The translations under genes and the position numbers were made by a program. Positions 24,914 through 33,271 of a stretch of DNA of 64,000 nt are shown here, piece by piece. The stretch spans positions 62,001 through 126,000 of the forward strand of contig JACOUQ010000015.1 in the NCBI GenBank assembly GCA_016177775.1. The letters are read 5' to 3'. The first letter of the stretch is position 1. Every line of letters begins with the position of its first letter. Source of the DNA: Geobacter sp. (GTDB taxonomy: Bacteria > Desulfobacterota > Desulfuromonadia > Geobacterales > Geobacteraceae). The notes beneath the pieces are model-generated. The model did no database searches and was not told where the DNA came from. It was given only the letters and a program-made list of their open reading frames with translations.

Positions 24914-25684
24914 TTGACGCTGCTGATCCGGAAACTGGGAGCCCTGGCCCTGTTCATTCTGGGGGAGATGGGGCGGATGCTCGATTTTCTCCTCTACGGG
25001 ATTTACTGCATCGTCCGCTTTCCCGGCCGGCCGGTGCACATCTTGAAGCAGATCCATTTCATCGGCGCCAGATCATCCTTCGTCATTCTGCTTACTGCAT
25101 CCTTCACGGGGATGGTTCTCGGGCTCCAGGGGTACTACACCCTCTCCAAATTCGGGTCCGAGGGGCTCCTCGGCTCCGCGGTGGCGCTTTCCCTGATTCG
25201 CGAGCTGGGGCCGGTCCTTTCGGCGCTGATGGTCACCGGACGGGCCGGTAGCGCCATAACCGCCGAGATCGGCATCATGCGCATCACCGAGCAGATTGAC
25301 GCCCTGGACACGATGGCGCTCAATCCGTTCAAGTATCTCATCTCCCCCAAGCTCCTGGCCGCCCTGGTGGCACTCCCCCTTCTCTGTGCGATTTTCGACG
25401 TGGTCGGGATATACGGCGGCTACGTGGTGGGGGTCAAGCTGCTGGGGGTCAATCCCGGCGCATATTTCCACGAGATGGAGAAGAGCGTGGAGTGGAAGGA
25501 TGTCTACTCCGGGATTATGAAATCGCTGTCGTTCGGCGTCATCATCGCCTGGGTCTGCTGCTACAAGGGTTACTACTGCGGTCACGGCGCCGAAGGGGTT
25601 TCGCGGGCAACCACCTCGGCGGTCGTGATGTCGTCGGTGGTGATTCTGATATGGGACTATTTCCTGACATCGGTATTGCTTTAG
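24914..25684 (+). CDS. mlaE: Lipid-asymmetry ABC transporter permease MlaE
   Basis: 256 residues, five to six membrane segments, MlaE/DUF140 family. Core motifs are LTASFTGMVLGLQGYYTL, IRELGPVLSALMVTGRAGSAITAEIG and MRITEQIDALDTMALNPFKYLISPKLLAALVALPLL. It begins at a TTG after GGAGGAG; no better-placed ATG gives the family N-terminus. With MlaF, MlaD and MlaC it forms an inner-membrane complex that moves phospholipids between inner and outer membranes. First gene of mlaE-mlaF-mlaD-tolC-mlaC. Confidence 0.93.
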   Translation: MTLLIRKLGALALFILGEMGRMLDFLLYGIYCIVRFPGRPVHILKQIHFIGARSSFVILLTASFTGMVLGLQGYYTLSKFGSEGLLGSAVALSLIRELGPVLSALMVTGRAGSAITAEIGIMRITEQIDALDTMALNPFKYLISPKLLAALVALPLLCAIFDVVGIYGGYVVGVKLLGVNPGAYFHEMEKSVEWKDVYSGIMKSLSFGVIIAWVCCYKGYYCGHGAEGVSRATTSAVVMSSVVILIWDYFLTSVLL

Positions 25685-25687
25685 CTA

Positions 25688-26434
25688 ATGATAAAACTCA
25701 TCAACCTGGAAAAATCGTTCAATGGCCAGAAGGTCCTCAACAAGCTCAACCTGGAGGTTCCGGAGGGGCAGATCACTGCCATCATCGGTCCGAGCGGTGA
25801 GGGGAAGAGCGTCCTTCTGAAGCATGTGATCGGTCTTCTCAAGCCGGATCGCGGGATTGTAATGGTGGACGATGATGATATTACCTGGATGGGGCGCAAT
25901 GAGCTGAACAGGGTACGGGAGAAGTTCGGGATGCTGTTTCAGAACGCCGCGCTGTTCGACTCCATGACCGTGTTCGAGAATGTGGCTTTTCCTCTGGAGG
26001 AAAAGACCAGGCTGACCCGCAACGAGATCCGGGACAAGGTGCACGAAGCGTTGGAGCACGTTGGGTTGAAGGGGATCGACCATAAATATCCGGACGAGCT
26101 CTCGGGAGGAATGAAGAAACGTGTCGGCCTGGCAAGGGCACTGCTCCTCGATCCGAAGATCATTCTCTTCGACGAGCCGACAACCGGGCTCGATCCGATC
26201 ATCTGCCGGGCCATTCATCAGCTCATCTGGGAGACGCACCAGAAGTTCGGCTTCACGGCGTTGATCGTTTCCCACGAGATCCCGGAGATTTTCGACATTT
26301 CCCACAATGTGGCCATGCTCTACCACGGGGAGATCCTGGAAATGGGGACTCCGGCGGATATCCAGCGCTCGGAGCATCCGGCGGTGAGGCAGTTTATTAC
26401 GGGGAGCCTGGAAGGGCCAATCCACATGGTTTAG
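25688..26434 (+). CDS. mlaF: Lipid-asymmetry ABC transporter ATP-binding protein MlaF
   Basis: 248 residues. Walker A GPSGEGKS (34-41; the Glu is common in the MlaF class), Q-loop LFQNAALFDSMTVFENVAFPL, signature LSGGMKKRVGLARAL, Walker B IILFDEPTTGLDP and H-loop IVSHEI. The NAALFDSMTVxENV and GGMKKRVGLARAL strings are diagnostic for MlaF. It starts 3 nt after the mlaE stop. A GTAGGGGC repeat separates it from mlaD. Confidence 0.94.
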   Translation: MIKLINLEKSFNGQKVLNKLNLEVPEGQITAIIGPSGEGKSVLLKHVIGLLKPDRGIVMVDDDDITWMGRNELNRVREKFGMLFQNAALFDSMTVFENVAFPLEEKTRLTRNEIRDKVHEALEHVGLKGIDHKYPDELSGGMKKRVGLARALLLDPKIILFDEPTTGLDPIICRAIHQLIWETHQKFGFTALIVSHEIPEIFDISHNVAMLYHGEILEMGTPADIQRSEHPAVRQFITGSLEGPIHMV

Positions 26435-26478
26435 TAGGGAAACGCGGCTTTTGTGAAATTGAAAATGCATGAGGTTTT

Positions 26479-26537
26479 GTAGGGGCAGACCTGTGTGTCT
26501 GCCCAGGTTTTGGGCGAACACACGGGTTCGCCCCTAC
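26479..26537. repeat. GTAGGGGC inverted repeat inside the mla operon
   Basis: GTAGGGGCAGACCTGTGTG-TCTGCCC (26479-26504) and GGGCGAACACACGGGTTCGCCCCTAC (26512-26537) form two hairpins, while the ends GTAGGGGC/GCCCCTAC pair across the whole element. A member of the same group as 8573-8600, it sits between mlaF and mlaD. Confidence 0.65.
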
Positions 26538-26556
26538 CATCAACCGAAGGTGGCTA

Positions 26557-27006
26557 ATGAAAAATGTAAACCTGGAAACCATTGTCGGTGTTTTCGTGCT
26601 GATCGGCATTCTCTGTCTCGGTTACCTCTCGGTCAAGCTGGGGAAGATGGAGCTGCTGGGGGGGGACTATTACGAGGTCTATGCCGAGTTTGACAATGTG
26701 TCGGGATTGAAAAAAGGTGCGTCGGTGGAGATCGCCGGCGTGGAGATCGGCAGGGTCGACCGGATCATGCTGAACAGCGGCAAGGAAAAGGCGAAGGTTT
26801 ACCTGCGGGTCAACTCGAGTCTGAAACTGCAGGATGACGTGATTGCCTCGGTCCGGACCAGGGGGATAATAGGAGACAAGTTCATCAGGCTGAAACCGGG
26901 CGGTTCCGATGTTTTTATCAATCCGGGGGGGAAGATCCGGGAGAGCGAGTCGTCCATCGACCTGGAGGAGCTGGTGAGCAAATACATACATGGCAATGTG
27001 GAGTGA
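26557..27006 (+). CDS. mlaD: MCE-domain lipid-binding protein MlaD
   Basis: 149 residues. One N-terminal membrane anchor (ETIVGVFVLIGILCLGYLSVKL) and a single MCE domain (YEVYAEFDNVSGLKKGASVEIAGVEIGRVDRIML ... IIGDKFIRLKPGGS). MlaD forms a hexameric ring on MlaE through which phospholipids pass. The length matches MlaD rather than the multi-MCE PqiB/YebT proteins. Ribosome-binding site GAAGGTGG. A 151-bp inverted-repeat element lies between it and the next gene. Confidence 0.93.
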   Translation: MKNVNLETIVGVFVLIGILCLGYLSVKLGKMELLGGDYYEVYAEFDNVSGLKKGASVEIAGVEIGRVDRIMLNSGKEKAKVYLRVNSSLKLQDDVIASVRTRGIIGDKFIRLKPGGSDVFINPGGKIRESESSIDLEELVSKYIHGNVE

Positions 27007-27016
27007 GTGGGTGTGT

Positions 27017-27167
27017 GAGCCGTCTTGGTGACTTCCATGAAATAAATGGTAATCAGTCACCGGCATGCGCTCGGACCACGGAATACCATTTTCGGGCGAC
27101 TTGCCCGGAATAATCATATTGCACGAAGGCCATACCATTTATTTCATGGAAGTCACCAAGACGGCTC
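27017..27167. repeat. MITE-like element: perfect 35-bp terminal inverted repeats
   Basis: GAGCCGTCTTGGTGACTTCC (27017-27036) continues as ATGAAATAAATGGTA to 27051. The exact reverse complement of all 35 bp occupies 27133-27167. The 81-bp centre contains a smaller imperfect hairpin (TTCGGGCGACTTGCCCGGAA, 27091-27110) and no open frame. Size and structure fit a non-autonomous transposable element or a large RNA hairpin. No certain target-site duplication is visible. It explains the 209-bp gap between mlaD and the TolC gene. Confidence 0.75.
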
Positions 27168-27215
27168 TTTGGAGTGTGGCGGTGTTTCCGGGCGTGGAAA
27201 ACGGGAGGGTAAAAT

Positions 27216-28571
27216 ATGACGTCACTTGCACGAGCCATTGTACTTGTTTTATGCAGCTACTTTCTGGCCTTCCCGACGCTTGCAGCCGAGGGGGGGAAGC
27301 AGGTTCTGGGGCTTGACGACTGCATCCGTAAGGCGCTGGCGGCTGCCCCCGAGCTGGGCGAATCGAGCGCCGACATCGATCTTGCCGCCTCCAAGCTTAA
27401 TGAGGCCAAGGCCCACCGCTACCCGCAGATCGAGTTCCTGGGTCTCATCGGCCCGGTTCCCCAGGCGAGGGGTAACCAGGTCTCTTCTCCCGACGGGATC
27501 GATGACAAAGACCAGTGGACGGTTTTCGAGCGGGGCGACATACTGCTGATCCAACCGCTTTATACCTTCGGCAAGATCAGCGAGAACATGCGGGCCGCCC
27601 GGCACGGCGTCGCGGTAGACCAGGCACGAAAGGAGCAGCGGGGGAACGAGATCGCCCTCAAGGTGAAGGAGTATTACTATGGCCTGCTCTTGTCCAGGGA
27701 GATGAAGGAGCTGGTCCTGGAGGTCAAGGAGGACCTGGACAAGGCGAGGGACAAGGCGCGGGAGCTTCTGGACAAGGGTTCACCTAACGTGGAGCAGGTC
27801 GACATCTTCAAGCTCGACGCCTTTGCCGGCGAGGTGGGGAAATATCTGGAGGAGGCGAGGAAGGGGGAGGCCTTGGCCCTTGCCGCACTTCGCACCCGTA
27901 TCGGACTTCCCGCGGGCGCCAAGATGGACATTGCCACCGAACGCCTTACTCCTCCGGAGGAGAAAGTGGGTCAGGTGGAAGTCTACATTGACGCATCGAA
28001 AGCCAAGCGCCCGGAATACCGGCAGGTCAAAGAGGGTCTTGAGGCCAGGGCAGCGCTGGTGGAGGCCGCGCGGGCCAATTACTGGCCCGATGTCTTTCTC
28101 GCCGGCTATTTTTCGGCTGCCAATGCCGACAAGCGGACACGCATCGACAATCCCTTTGTTCCGGACCAGTATAACCATCTCTGGGCCGGGATTGCCCTGG
28201 GGGTAAAGTGGAAGCTCGATTTCGGCATCACCGACGCCAAGGTGGCGGCGGAGCAGGCCCAGTATAACCGGCTGCTCCATACCAGGGATTACGCTGAAAC
28301 CAATATCCCGCTTCAGATCAGGAAGGCCTGGCTGGAGTTGCAGGAGGCGGAGAATAGCATTGTCGCCACGAAGGAAGCATATTCCAACTCTAAGAAATGG
28401 GCAGTGGCTGCCATTGCGAACTTCGATTTCGGCATCGGCCCGGCCAAGGAGATATTCGAGTCGCTGCAGAACTATGCCAGGATGCGGGCCGGCTATTTTC
28501 AGTCCATCTATAATTACCGGGTGGCGGAGGCGAATCTTGATTACGCTGTTGGCGAGGCGCCGGTTAAGTGA
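27216..28571 (+). CDS. TolC-family outer-membrane efflux protein
   Basis: 451 residues. Signal peptide (MTSLARAIVLVLCSYFLAFPTLAAEG), then two OEP repeats rich in heptad helices (LNEAKAHRYPQIEFLGLIGPVPQARG; LVEAARANYWPDVFLAGYFSAAN), as in TolC channel proteins. It lies within an mla operon between mlaD and mlaC (4 nt before mlaC), where an outer-membrane channel is not part of the classical E. coli set. It may connect the MlaFED-like pump to the outer membrane, or be shared with the ABC exporter 10 kb upstream. Confidence 0.85.
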   Translation: MTSLARAIVLVLCSYFLAFPTLAAEGGKQVLGLDDCIRKALAAAPELGESSADIDLAASKLNEAKAHRYPQIEFLGLIGPVPQARGNQVSSPDGIDDKDQWTVFERGDILLIQPLYTFGKISENMRAARHGVAVDQARKEQRGNEIALKVKEYYYGLLLSREMKELVLEVKEDLDKARDKARELLDKGSPNVEQVDIFKLDAFAGEVGKYLEEARKGEALALAALRTRIGLPAGAKMDIATERLTPPEEKVGQVEVYIDASKAKRPEYRQVKEGLEARAALVEAARANYWPDVFLAGYFSAANADKRTRIDNPFVPDQYNHLWAGIALGVKWKLDFGITDAKVAAEQAQYNRLLHTRDYAETNIPLQIRKAWLELQEAENSIVATKEAYSNSKKWAVAAIANFDFGIGPAKEIFESLQNYARMRAGYFQSIYNYRVAEANLDYAVGEAPVK

Positions 28572-28616
28572 GGCGTGAAGGGTGAAGGGTGGTACGATAT
28601 GAACTGGAGGTTCCCC

Positions 28617-29219
28617 ATGCGACATATTCTGCTCCTTGTCCTGCTGCTCGGTGTGATCTCGTTCCGGCCGGCCTCGGCCCTGGCGACAGTGACCGAGGAA
28701 GTGAAAAAGACCGTGGACGAGGTGGTCAATATCGTTCAGAACGAGGAGATGAAGAAGAAATCGAACGAGAAGAAGCGCCGTGCGGCACTCAAGCAGGCTA
28801 TCGGCCGGATCTTTGATTACGGCGAGATGGCGAAGCGTTCCATGGCAACGCACTGGAAGGGGCGCTCCCCTGCGGAGCAGAAGGAGTTCGTGACGCTTTT
28901 CGAGACGCTTCTGGAGAACTCCTACGCCGGCAAGATCGAATCGTACAACCAGGAAAAGATCGTCTACCTGAAGGAAACTACGGAAGAGAATTACGCGGAG
29001 GTAAAGAGCAAGGTCATCACTGCCAAGCGGGATGAATATACCCTCGATTATCGCCTCATGAACAAGGGTGGCAAATGGATGGTCTACGACGTGGTGATAG
29101 AGGGGGTGAGCATGGTCTCCAACTACCGCACCCAGTTCAACAAGATCATAACCAGCGAGGGGTACCCTGCGCTGCTCAAGAAGTTGAAGACAAAGAGCGA
29201 GGAGATAAAGGCGCCGTAA
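28617..29219 (+). CDS. mlaC: Periplasmic phospholipid carrier MlaC (Ttg2D family)
   Basis: 200 residues from the ATG at 28617, chosen because GGAGG lies 6 nt before it and it opens a signal peptide (MRHILLLVLLLGVISFRPASA); upstream in-frame ATGs lack this. MlaC/Tol_Tol_Ttg2 fold: FDYGEMAKRSMATHWKGRSPAEQKEFVTLFETLLENSYAGKI, ending WMVYDVVIEGVSMVSNYRTQFNKIITSEGYPALLKKLKTK. MlaC ferries phospholipids across the periplasm between the outer-membrane component and MlaFED. No mlaA is seen. A strong terminator ends the operon. Confidence 0.93.
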   Translation: MRHILLLVLLLGVISFRPASALATVTEEVKKTVDEVVNIVQNEEMKKKSNEKKRRAALKQAIGRIFDYGEMAKRSMATHWKGRSPAEQKEFVTLFETLLENSYAGKIESYNQEKIVYLKETTEENYAEVKSKVITAKRDEYTLDYRLMNKGGKWMVYDVVIEGVSMVSNYRTQFNKIITSEGYPALLKKLKTKSEEIKAP

Positions 29220-29272
29220 ACGCTTTCCAGCTGAAGGAATACAGCGACGCGCCTCCGAACTGCCGGGAAAGG

Positions 29273-29302
29273 GCCGGAAAATCGACGATTTTCCGGCTTT
29301 TT
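29273..29302 (+). terminator. Terminator of the mla operon
   Basis: Stem GCCGGAAAAT (29273-29282) / ATTTTCCGGC (29288-29297), loop CGACG, followed by TTTTT. Confidence 0.9.
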
Positions 29303-29305
29303 CTG

Positions 29306-29335
29306 TTGACAATACTTTGCTGTAAAAAATATTAT
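29306..29335 (+). promoter_or_regulatory. Sigma-70 promoter of leuB
   Basis: TTGACA (29306-29311), 18-bp spacer, TATTAT (29330-29335), immediately after the mla terminator and 35 bp before the leuB ATG. Confidence 0.65.
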
Positions 29336-29369
29336 AAGGAACTTTTTGATATGAGTTCAGGGGGTTAAG

Positions 29370-30458
29370 ATGTCAAAGGCATTCAAGGTTGCGGTTCTTC
29401 CGGGTGACGGCATAGGGCCCGAGGTCATGGCTGAAGCGCTCAAGGTTCTTGACGCGATCGAGCCGCTGTACAACATGAAGTTCGAGCTTACCCACGCCAA
29501 CGTGGGTGGGGCGGGCATAGACAACGAGGGGAAGGCCCTTCCCGAGACCACGGTGAACATCTGCAAGGCTTCCGATGCCATCCTGTTCGGCTCGGTTGGC
29601 GGCCCCAAGTGGGAATCGCTTCCTCCCGACGAGCAGCCGGAGCGGGGCGCGCTTCTGCCGCTACGGAAGATATTCGGCCTGTACGCCAACCTGCGGCCGG
29701 CCATAATATTCCCCTCCCTGACCGGCGCCTCGTCGCTGAAGGAGGAGGTGATCGCGGGGGGCTTCAACGTCCTGGTCATCCGCGAGTTGACCGGCGGCAT
29801 CTACTTTGCCCAGCCCAAGGGGATTGACGGCGAGGGGCGCGACCGGGTCGGCTACGATACCATGCGCTACAGCGTGCCGGAGATCGAGCGGATCGCCCAC
29901 GTGGCGTTCCTGGCTGCCCGCAAGCGGGGGAGGAAGGTCTGCTCCATCGACAAGGCTAACGTCCTCTCCTCCTCGATCCTTTGGCGTGAGATCGTTGTCG
30001 GGATTGGCAAGGAGTACCCGGACGTTGAGCTCTCCCACATGTACGTGGACAATGCAGCCATGCAGCTTGTCCGTTGGCCGAAGCAGTTCGACGTGATACT
30101 GTGCGAGAATATGTTCGGGGACATCCTCTCCGACGAGGCCGCCATGCTTACTGGCTCCCTCGGCATGCTCCCCTCCGCATCGCTCGCCGAGGGGACCTTC
30201 GGGATGTACGAGCCGTCCGGCGGCTCCGCTCCCGACATTGCCGGGCAGGGAATCGCCAACCCCATCGCTCAGATCCTCTCGGCCGGGATGATGCTCCGTT
30301 ACTCCTTCGGCATGATCGCCGCCGCGGACGCCATCGACAATGCCGTGGCAAAGGTGCTGGACAAGGGATACCGGACCCGCGACATCTTCCAGGGGAAGCA
30401 GGGAGAGAAGCTGGTGAACACTAGTGAAATGGGTGACGCGATAGTTAAGAACCTCTAG
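29370..30458 (+). CDS. leuB: 3-isopropylmalate dehydrogenase
   Basis: Oxidatively decarboxylates 3-isopropylmalate in leucine synthesis, with NAD+. 362 residues. Motifs are [22 protein letters not shown], the [13 protein letters not shown] segment, [14 protein letters not shown], the lysine region CSIDKANVL, and the metal/substrate site [34 protein letters not shown]. The YFAQPKG and LYANLRP strings favour isopropylmalate over isocitrate or tartrate. It has its own promoter and is followed by asd after 37 nt, grouping amino-acid synthesis genes. Confidence 0.96.
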   Translation: MSKAFKVAVLPGDGIGPEVMAEALKVLDAIEPLYNMKFELTHANVGGAGIDNEGKALPETTVNICKASDAILFGSVGGPKWESLPPDEQPERGALLPLRKIFGLYANLRPAIIFPSLTGASSLKEEVIAGGFNVLVIRELTGGIYFAQPKGIDGEGRDRVGYDTMRYSVPEIERIAHVAFLAARKRGRKVCSIDKANVLSSSILWREIVVGIGKEYPDVELSHMYVDNAAMQLVRWPKQFDVILCENMFGDILSDEAAMLTGSLGMLPSASLAEGTFGMYEPSGGSAPDIAGQGIANPIAQILSAGMMLRYSFGMIAAADAIDNAVAKVLDKGYRTRDIFQGKQGEKLVNTSEMGDAIVKNL

Positions 30459-30495
30459 CAGATTTTAGATAATAGATAGAGAAAGGAAGATGACT

Positions 30496-31593
30496 ATGAA
30501 AGTCGGGCTCGTAGGTTGGCGTGGCATGGTTGGGTCGGTTCTGCTCCAGCGGATGCAGGAGGAGAATGATTTCGCGGGTATCGAACCGGTATTCTTCTCC
30601 ACCTCCCAGGCGGGGCAGGCCGCTCCCATGAATGCCGGGACCCTGAAGGACGCCTCGGACATCGCGGAGTTGAAGAAGCTGGATATCATCATCACCTGCC
30701 AGGGTGGAGATTACACGAAGAGTGTCCACCCGGAGCTGAGAAAAAGCGGCTGGCAGGGTTACTGGATAGACGCTGCCTCCACCCTCCGGATGGAGGAGAA
30801 CGCGGTCATCATCCTGGACCCGGTCAATCGCAATGTCATCGACGCTGCCCTGGCCAAGGGTCAGAAGGATTTCATCGGCGGCAACTGCACCGTGAGCCTG
30901 ATGCTGATGGCTCTCGGCGGGCTCTTCCGGGCCGGGCTGGTGGAGTGGCTCACCTCCATGACTTACCAGGCTGCCAGCGGCGCCGGTGCACCCAACATGC
31001 GCGAACTTCTCAGCCAGATGGGGGTACTGCACGGCTCGGTGGCGGAGCATCTCAAGAATCCCGGATCGGCCATCCTGGAGATCGACCGGAAGGTGACTGC
31101 GGAACTCCGTGGCGACGTCATCCCGAAGAAGGAATTCGGCAACCCGCTGGCCGGCAACGTGCTTCCCTGGATCGACCGGGAAGTAGAGGACGGCCAGAGC
31201 CGCGAGGAGTGGAAAGGGTATGCCGAGACCAATAAGATCCTCGGCACCGCAACCCCGATCCCGGTGGACGGCATCTGCGTCCGGGTCGGCGCCATGCGCT
31301 GCCACAGCCAGGCCCTGACCATCAAGCTGAACAAGGACGTGCCGCTCGCCGACATCGAAAACCTGATCGCGAACGACAACCAGTGGGTGAAGTTCGTCCA
31401 CAACAACAAGGCCGACACCCTGGCGCACCTTACCCCTGCCGCGATTTCCGGGACCCTCACGGTCCCCATCGGCCGTGTCCGGAAGATGAAGATGGGACCG
31501 CAGTACCTCCAGGCATTCACCTGCGGCGACCAGCTCCTCTGGGGAGCAGCCGAGCCGCTGCGCAGGATGCTGCGCATCCTGGTGGAAAAATAA
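30496..31593 (+). CDS. asd: Aspartate-semialdehyde dehydrogenase
   Basis: Reduces beta-aspartyl phosphate to the semialdehyde with NADPH, the branch point to lysine, threonine and methionine. 365 residues from the ATG at 30496; AAGGAAG fits this start better than the ATG at 30490. Motifs are [18 protein letters not shown] (dinucleotide binding), [10 protein letters not shown] with the catalytic Cys131, [16 protein letters not shown] and the His in [16 protein letters not shown]. This pattern, with [10 protein letters not shown], is the Gram-negative form like E. coli Asd. Confidence 0.95.
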   Translation: MKVGLVGWRGMVGSVLLQRMQEENDFAGIEPVFFSTSQAGQAAPMNAGTLKDASDIAELKKLDIIITCQGGDYTKSVHPELRKSGWQGYWIDAASTLRMEENAVIILDPVNRNVIDAALAKGQKDFIGGNCTVSLMLMALGGLFRAGLVEWLTSMTYQAASGAGAPNMRELLSQMGVLHGSVAEHLKNPGSAILEIDRKVTAELRGDVIPKKEFGNPLAGNVLPWIDREVEDGQSREEWKGYAETNKILGTATPIPVDGICVRVGAMRCHSQALTIKLNKDVPLADIENLIANDNQWVKFVHNNKADTLAHLTPAAISGTLTVPIGRVRKMKMGPQYLQAFTCGDQLLWGAAEPLRRMLRILVEK

Positions 31594-31638
31594 CACTCTT
31601 ATCCCTGTTTGGAAAAGTGGGGCGCGGGAGGTTTTGGG

Positions 31639-31672
31639 AAAGGGGACAACGCATGATTTGTCCCCTTTTTTT
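31639..31672 (+). terminator. Terminator between asd and the Uma2 gene
   Basis: Stem AAAGGGGACAA (31639-31649) / TTGTCCCCTTT (31658-31668), loop CGCATGAT, then a T-run to 31672. Confidence 0.88.
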
Positions 31673-31751
31673 ACCTGTTTGCATGCGGGCAGGGTTCATG
31701 GTATAAGCAGCAATAAGTTTACGCGGCAGCGGCAGGGCGAAGGAGGCTGTG

Positions 31752-32339
31752 ATGGGTTCAACGGCAAAGCGGGTGGGGAATGGATTCACCTATGCGGATT
31801 ACCTGACCTGGCCCGATGACGAGCGGTGGGAGATAATCGGCGGCGAGGCCTACGCCATGACCCCGGCGCCGACTCTGCGGCACCAGGATGTGGCCGGCAA
31901 TATCTTCGCCAAGTTCAAGGAGCACTTCAGAGGGAAGCCGTGCAAACCCTTTTATGCCCCTACTGATGTGGTTTTGGATGACCACAATGTCGTTCAGCCC
32001 GATATCCTGATTGTCTGCGACAAGAACAAAATGACCGACGCCAATATCCAGGGGGCTCCGGACCTGATCGTGGAAATCCTCTCCCCTTCTACGGGACTTA
32101 AGGACAAGCGGGAAAAAAAGGCTCTTTACGAACGGTTCGGTGTGCGGGAATACCTGGTCGTCGATCCGGAGCACGAGATGGTGGAACGTTTTGTCCTTGC
32201 AGACGGTCGGTACGGCCGTGAGGATGTGTTCGGCTGGAAGGAGGCACTCCCCCTCGCCGTTTTCCCGGAGCTTTCGCTCGACCTGTGGGAGATCTTTGAC
32301 AAGGAGCTTTCACAGGATGATGCAAGCGGGCCATTGTAA
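31752..32339 (+). CDS. Uma2-family (DUF820) putative restriction-endonuclease-like protein
   Basis: 195 residues of the Uma2 family, a PD-(D/E)xK nuclease-like fold. It shows the family opening YADYLTWPDDERWEIIGGEAYAMTPAPTLRHQ, the catalytic-type VVQPDILIVCDKNK, DLIVEILSPST and ALYERFGVREYLVVDPEHEMVE. Members are abundant in cyanobacteria and some Desulfuromonadota, often scattered and mobile; activity has rarely been tested. The start at 31752 follows GAAGGAGG. The gene stands alone between two terminators and looks like an independently acquired cassette. Confidence 0.85.
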   Translation: MGSTAKRVGNGFTYADYLTWPDDERWEIIGGEAYAMTPAPTLRHQDVAGNIFAKFKEHFRGKPCKPFYAPTDVVLDDHNVVQPDILIVCDKNKMTDANIQGAPDLIVEILSPSTGLKDKREKKALYERFGVREYLVVDPEHEMVERFVLADGRYGREDVFGWKEALPLAVFPELSLDLWEIFDKELSQDDASGPL

Positions 32340-32361
32340 AAAGAAATCAAATAACAAGCGC

Positions 32362-32395
32362 AAAAGGCGCAGAGTTTCGGCTCCGCGCCTTTTTT
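32362..32395 (+). terminator. Terminator after the Uma2 gene
   Basis: Stem AAAAGGCGC (32362-32370) / GCGCCTTTT (32385-32393), extended inward by GAG/CTC, followed by TT. Confidence 0.85.
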
Positions 32396-32451
32396 GTCCC
32401 TGAGCCTGTGAGTCATCAGGTCCCAGGCATTAATGAAGGTATTTAAGAACC

Positions 32452-33183
32452 ATGCGCAACATCAAACTGACAATCGAATACGACGGCACCAGTTACGCCG
32501 GCTGGCAGATACAGCCGAACGGGCTTGCCATCCAGCAGGTGATGGAGGAGGCGCTGGCGAAGATGCTCCAGGAGTCGGTGCGCCTGCACTCCTCCGGCCG
32601 GACTGACGCCGGGGTCCATGCGCAGGGGATGGTGGCCGCGTTCACGACGGAAAGAACCATTCCGCTGCGGGCCTTCACCGAAGGGCTCAATGCCCTGCTT
32701 CCTTCCGACATTGCCGTCCGTGATGCCGCGGAAATGCCGCTGGAGTTCCACCCTCGCTTTGACGCTCAGGGAAAGCGTTACCGGTACACGCTCCACATCG
32801 GCCGGTATCGCTCCCCTCTTTGTCGCCTCTACGCCTGGCATGTCCGGGGAAAGCTCGATCTGGAGAAGATGCGGGAAGCCGCCGGGCTATTTATCGGGGA
32901 AAAGGATTTCGCCTCTTTCCGCACCGTCGGTTGTGCGGCAAGGACCACGGTCCGGCGGATCGATGCCGTTCGCATTACGCAGGAAGATGACCTTGTCCAT
33001 ATCGACGTGACCGGTTCGGGCTTTCTCCGGAACATGGTCCGGATCATGGCCGGGACCCTTGTGGCTGTGGGGCGCGGCAAGCTTTCACCTGACGACGTCA
33101 ATCGCTGCTTCGAGGTTCCCGGTACTCCGGCAGGGCCTACTTCGCCACCCCACGGGCTCTGCCTTATCGAGGTGTATTACTGA
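32452..33183 (+). CDS. truA: tRNA pseudouridine(38-40) synthase
   Basis: Isomerises U38-U40 in the anticodon arm of many tRNAs. 243 residues. The catalytic motif SSGRTDAGVHA contains Asp52, and the typical TruA strings YDGTSYAGWQ, FDAQGKRYRYTL, KDFASF, FLRNMVRIMAGTLVAVGRG and PPHGLCLIEVYY are present. Standard length. Monocistronic between the Uma2 terminator and the pstS-like promoter. Confidence 0.95.
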   Translation: MRNIKLTIEYDGTSYAGWQIQPNGLAIQQVMEEALAKMLQESVRLHSSGRTDAGVHAQGMVAAFTTERTIPLRAFTEGLNALLPSDIAVRDAAEMPLEFHPRFDAQGKRYRYTLHIGRYRSPLCRLYAWHVRGKLDLEKMREAAGLFIGEKDFASFRTVGCAARTTVRRIDAVRITQEDDLVHIDVTGSGFLRNMVRIMAGTLVAVGRGKLSPDDVNRCFEVPGTPAGPTSPPHGLCLIEVYY

Positions 33184-33192
33184 CCCCTGCCT

Positions 33193-33220
33193 TTGACATG
33201 CCGCTCTCCCAAGGTATAGT
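33193..33220 (+). promoter_or_regulatory. Strong sigma-70 promoter before the PstS-like gene
   Basis: TTGACA (33193-33198), 16-bp spacer, TATAGT (33215-33220), starting right after the truA stop. Transcription would begin near 33227, giving a ~45-nt leader for the ATG at 33272. Confidence 0.65.
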
Positions 33221-33271
33221 AAATAGATGGTGGATGCCTCTTTGCCAGGCATTTGCCGCCAGGGAGAGACC

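Noticed and set aside
27216..28571. TolC-like gene considered as part of the 15.4-18.6 kb exporter
   Set aside because: It is 8.6 kb away on a different transcript, tightly linked to mlaC (4 nt). Shared use is possible but not supported by position.
29351..29368. Five-codon frame ATG AGT TCA GGG GGT TAA just before leuB, considered as a leader peptide
   Set aside because: It has no leucine codons and no attenuator hairpins follow; the sequence serves better as the leuB ribosome-binding region.
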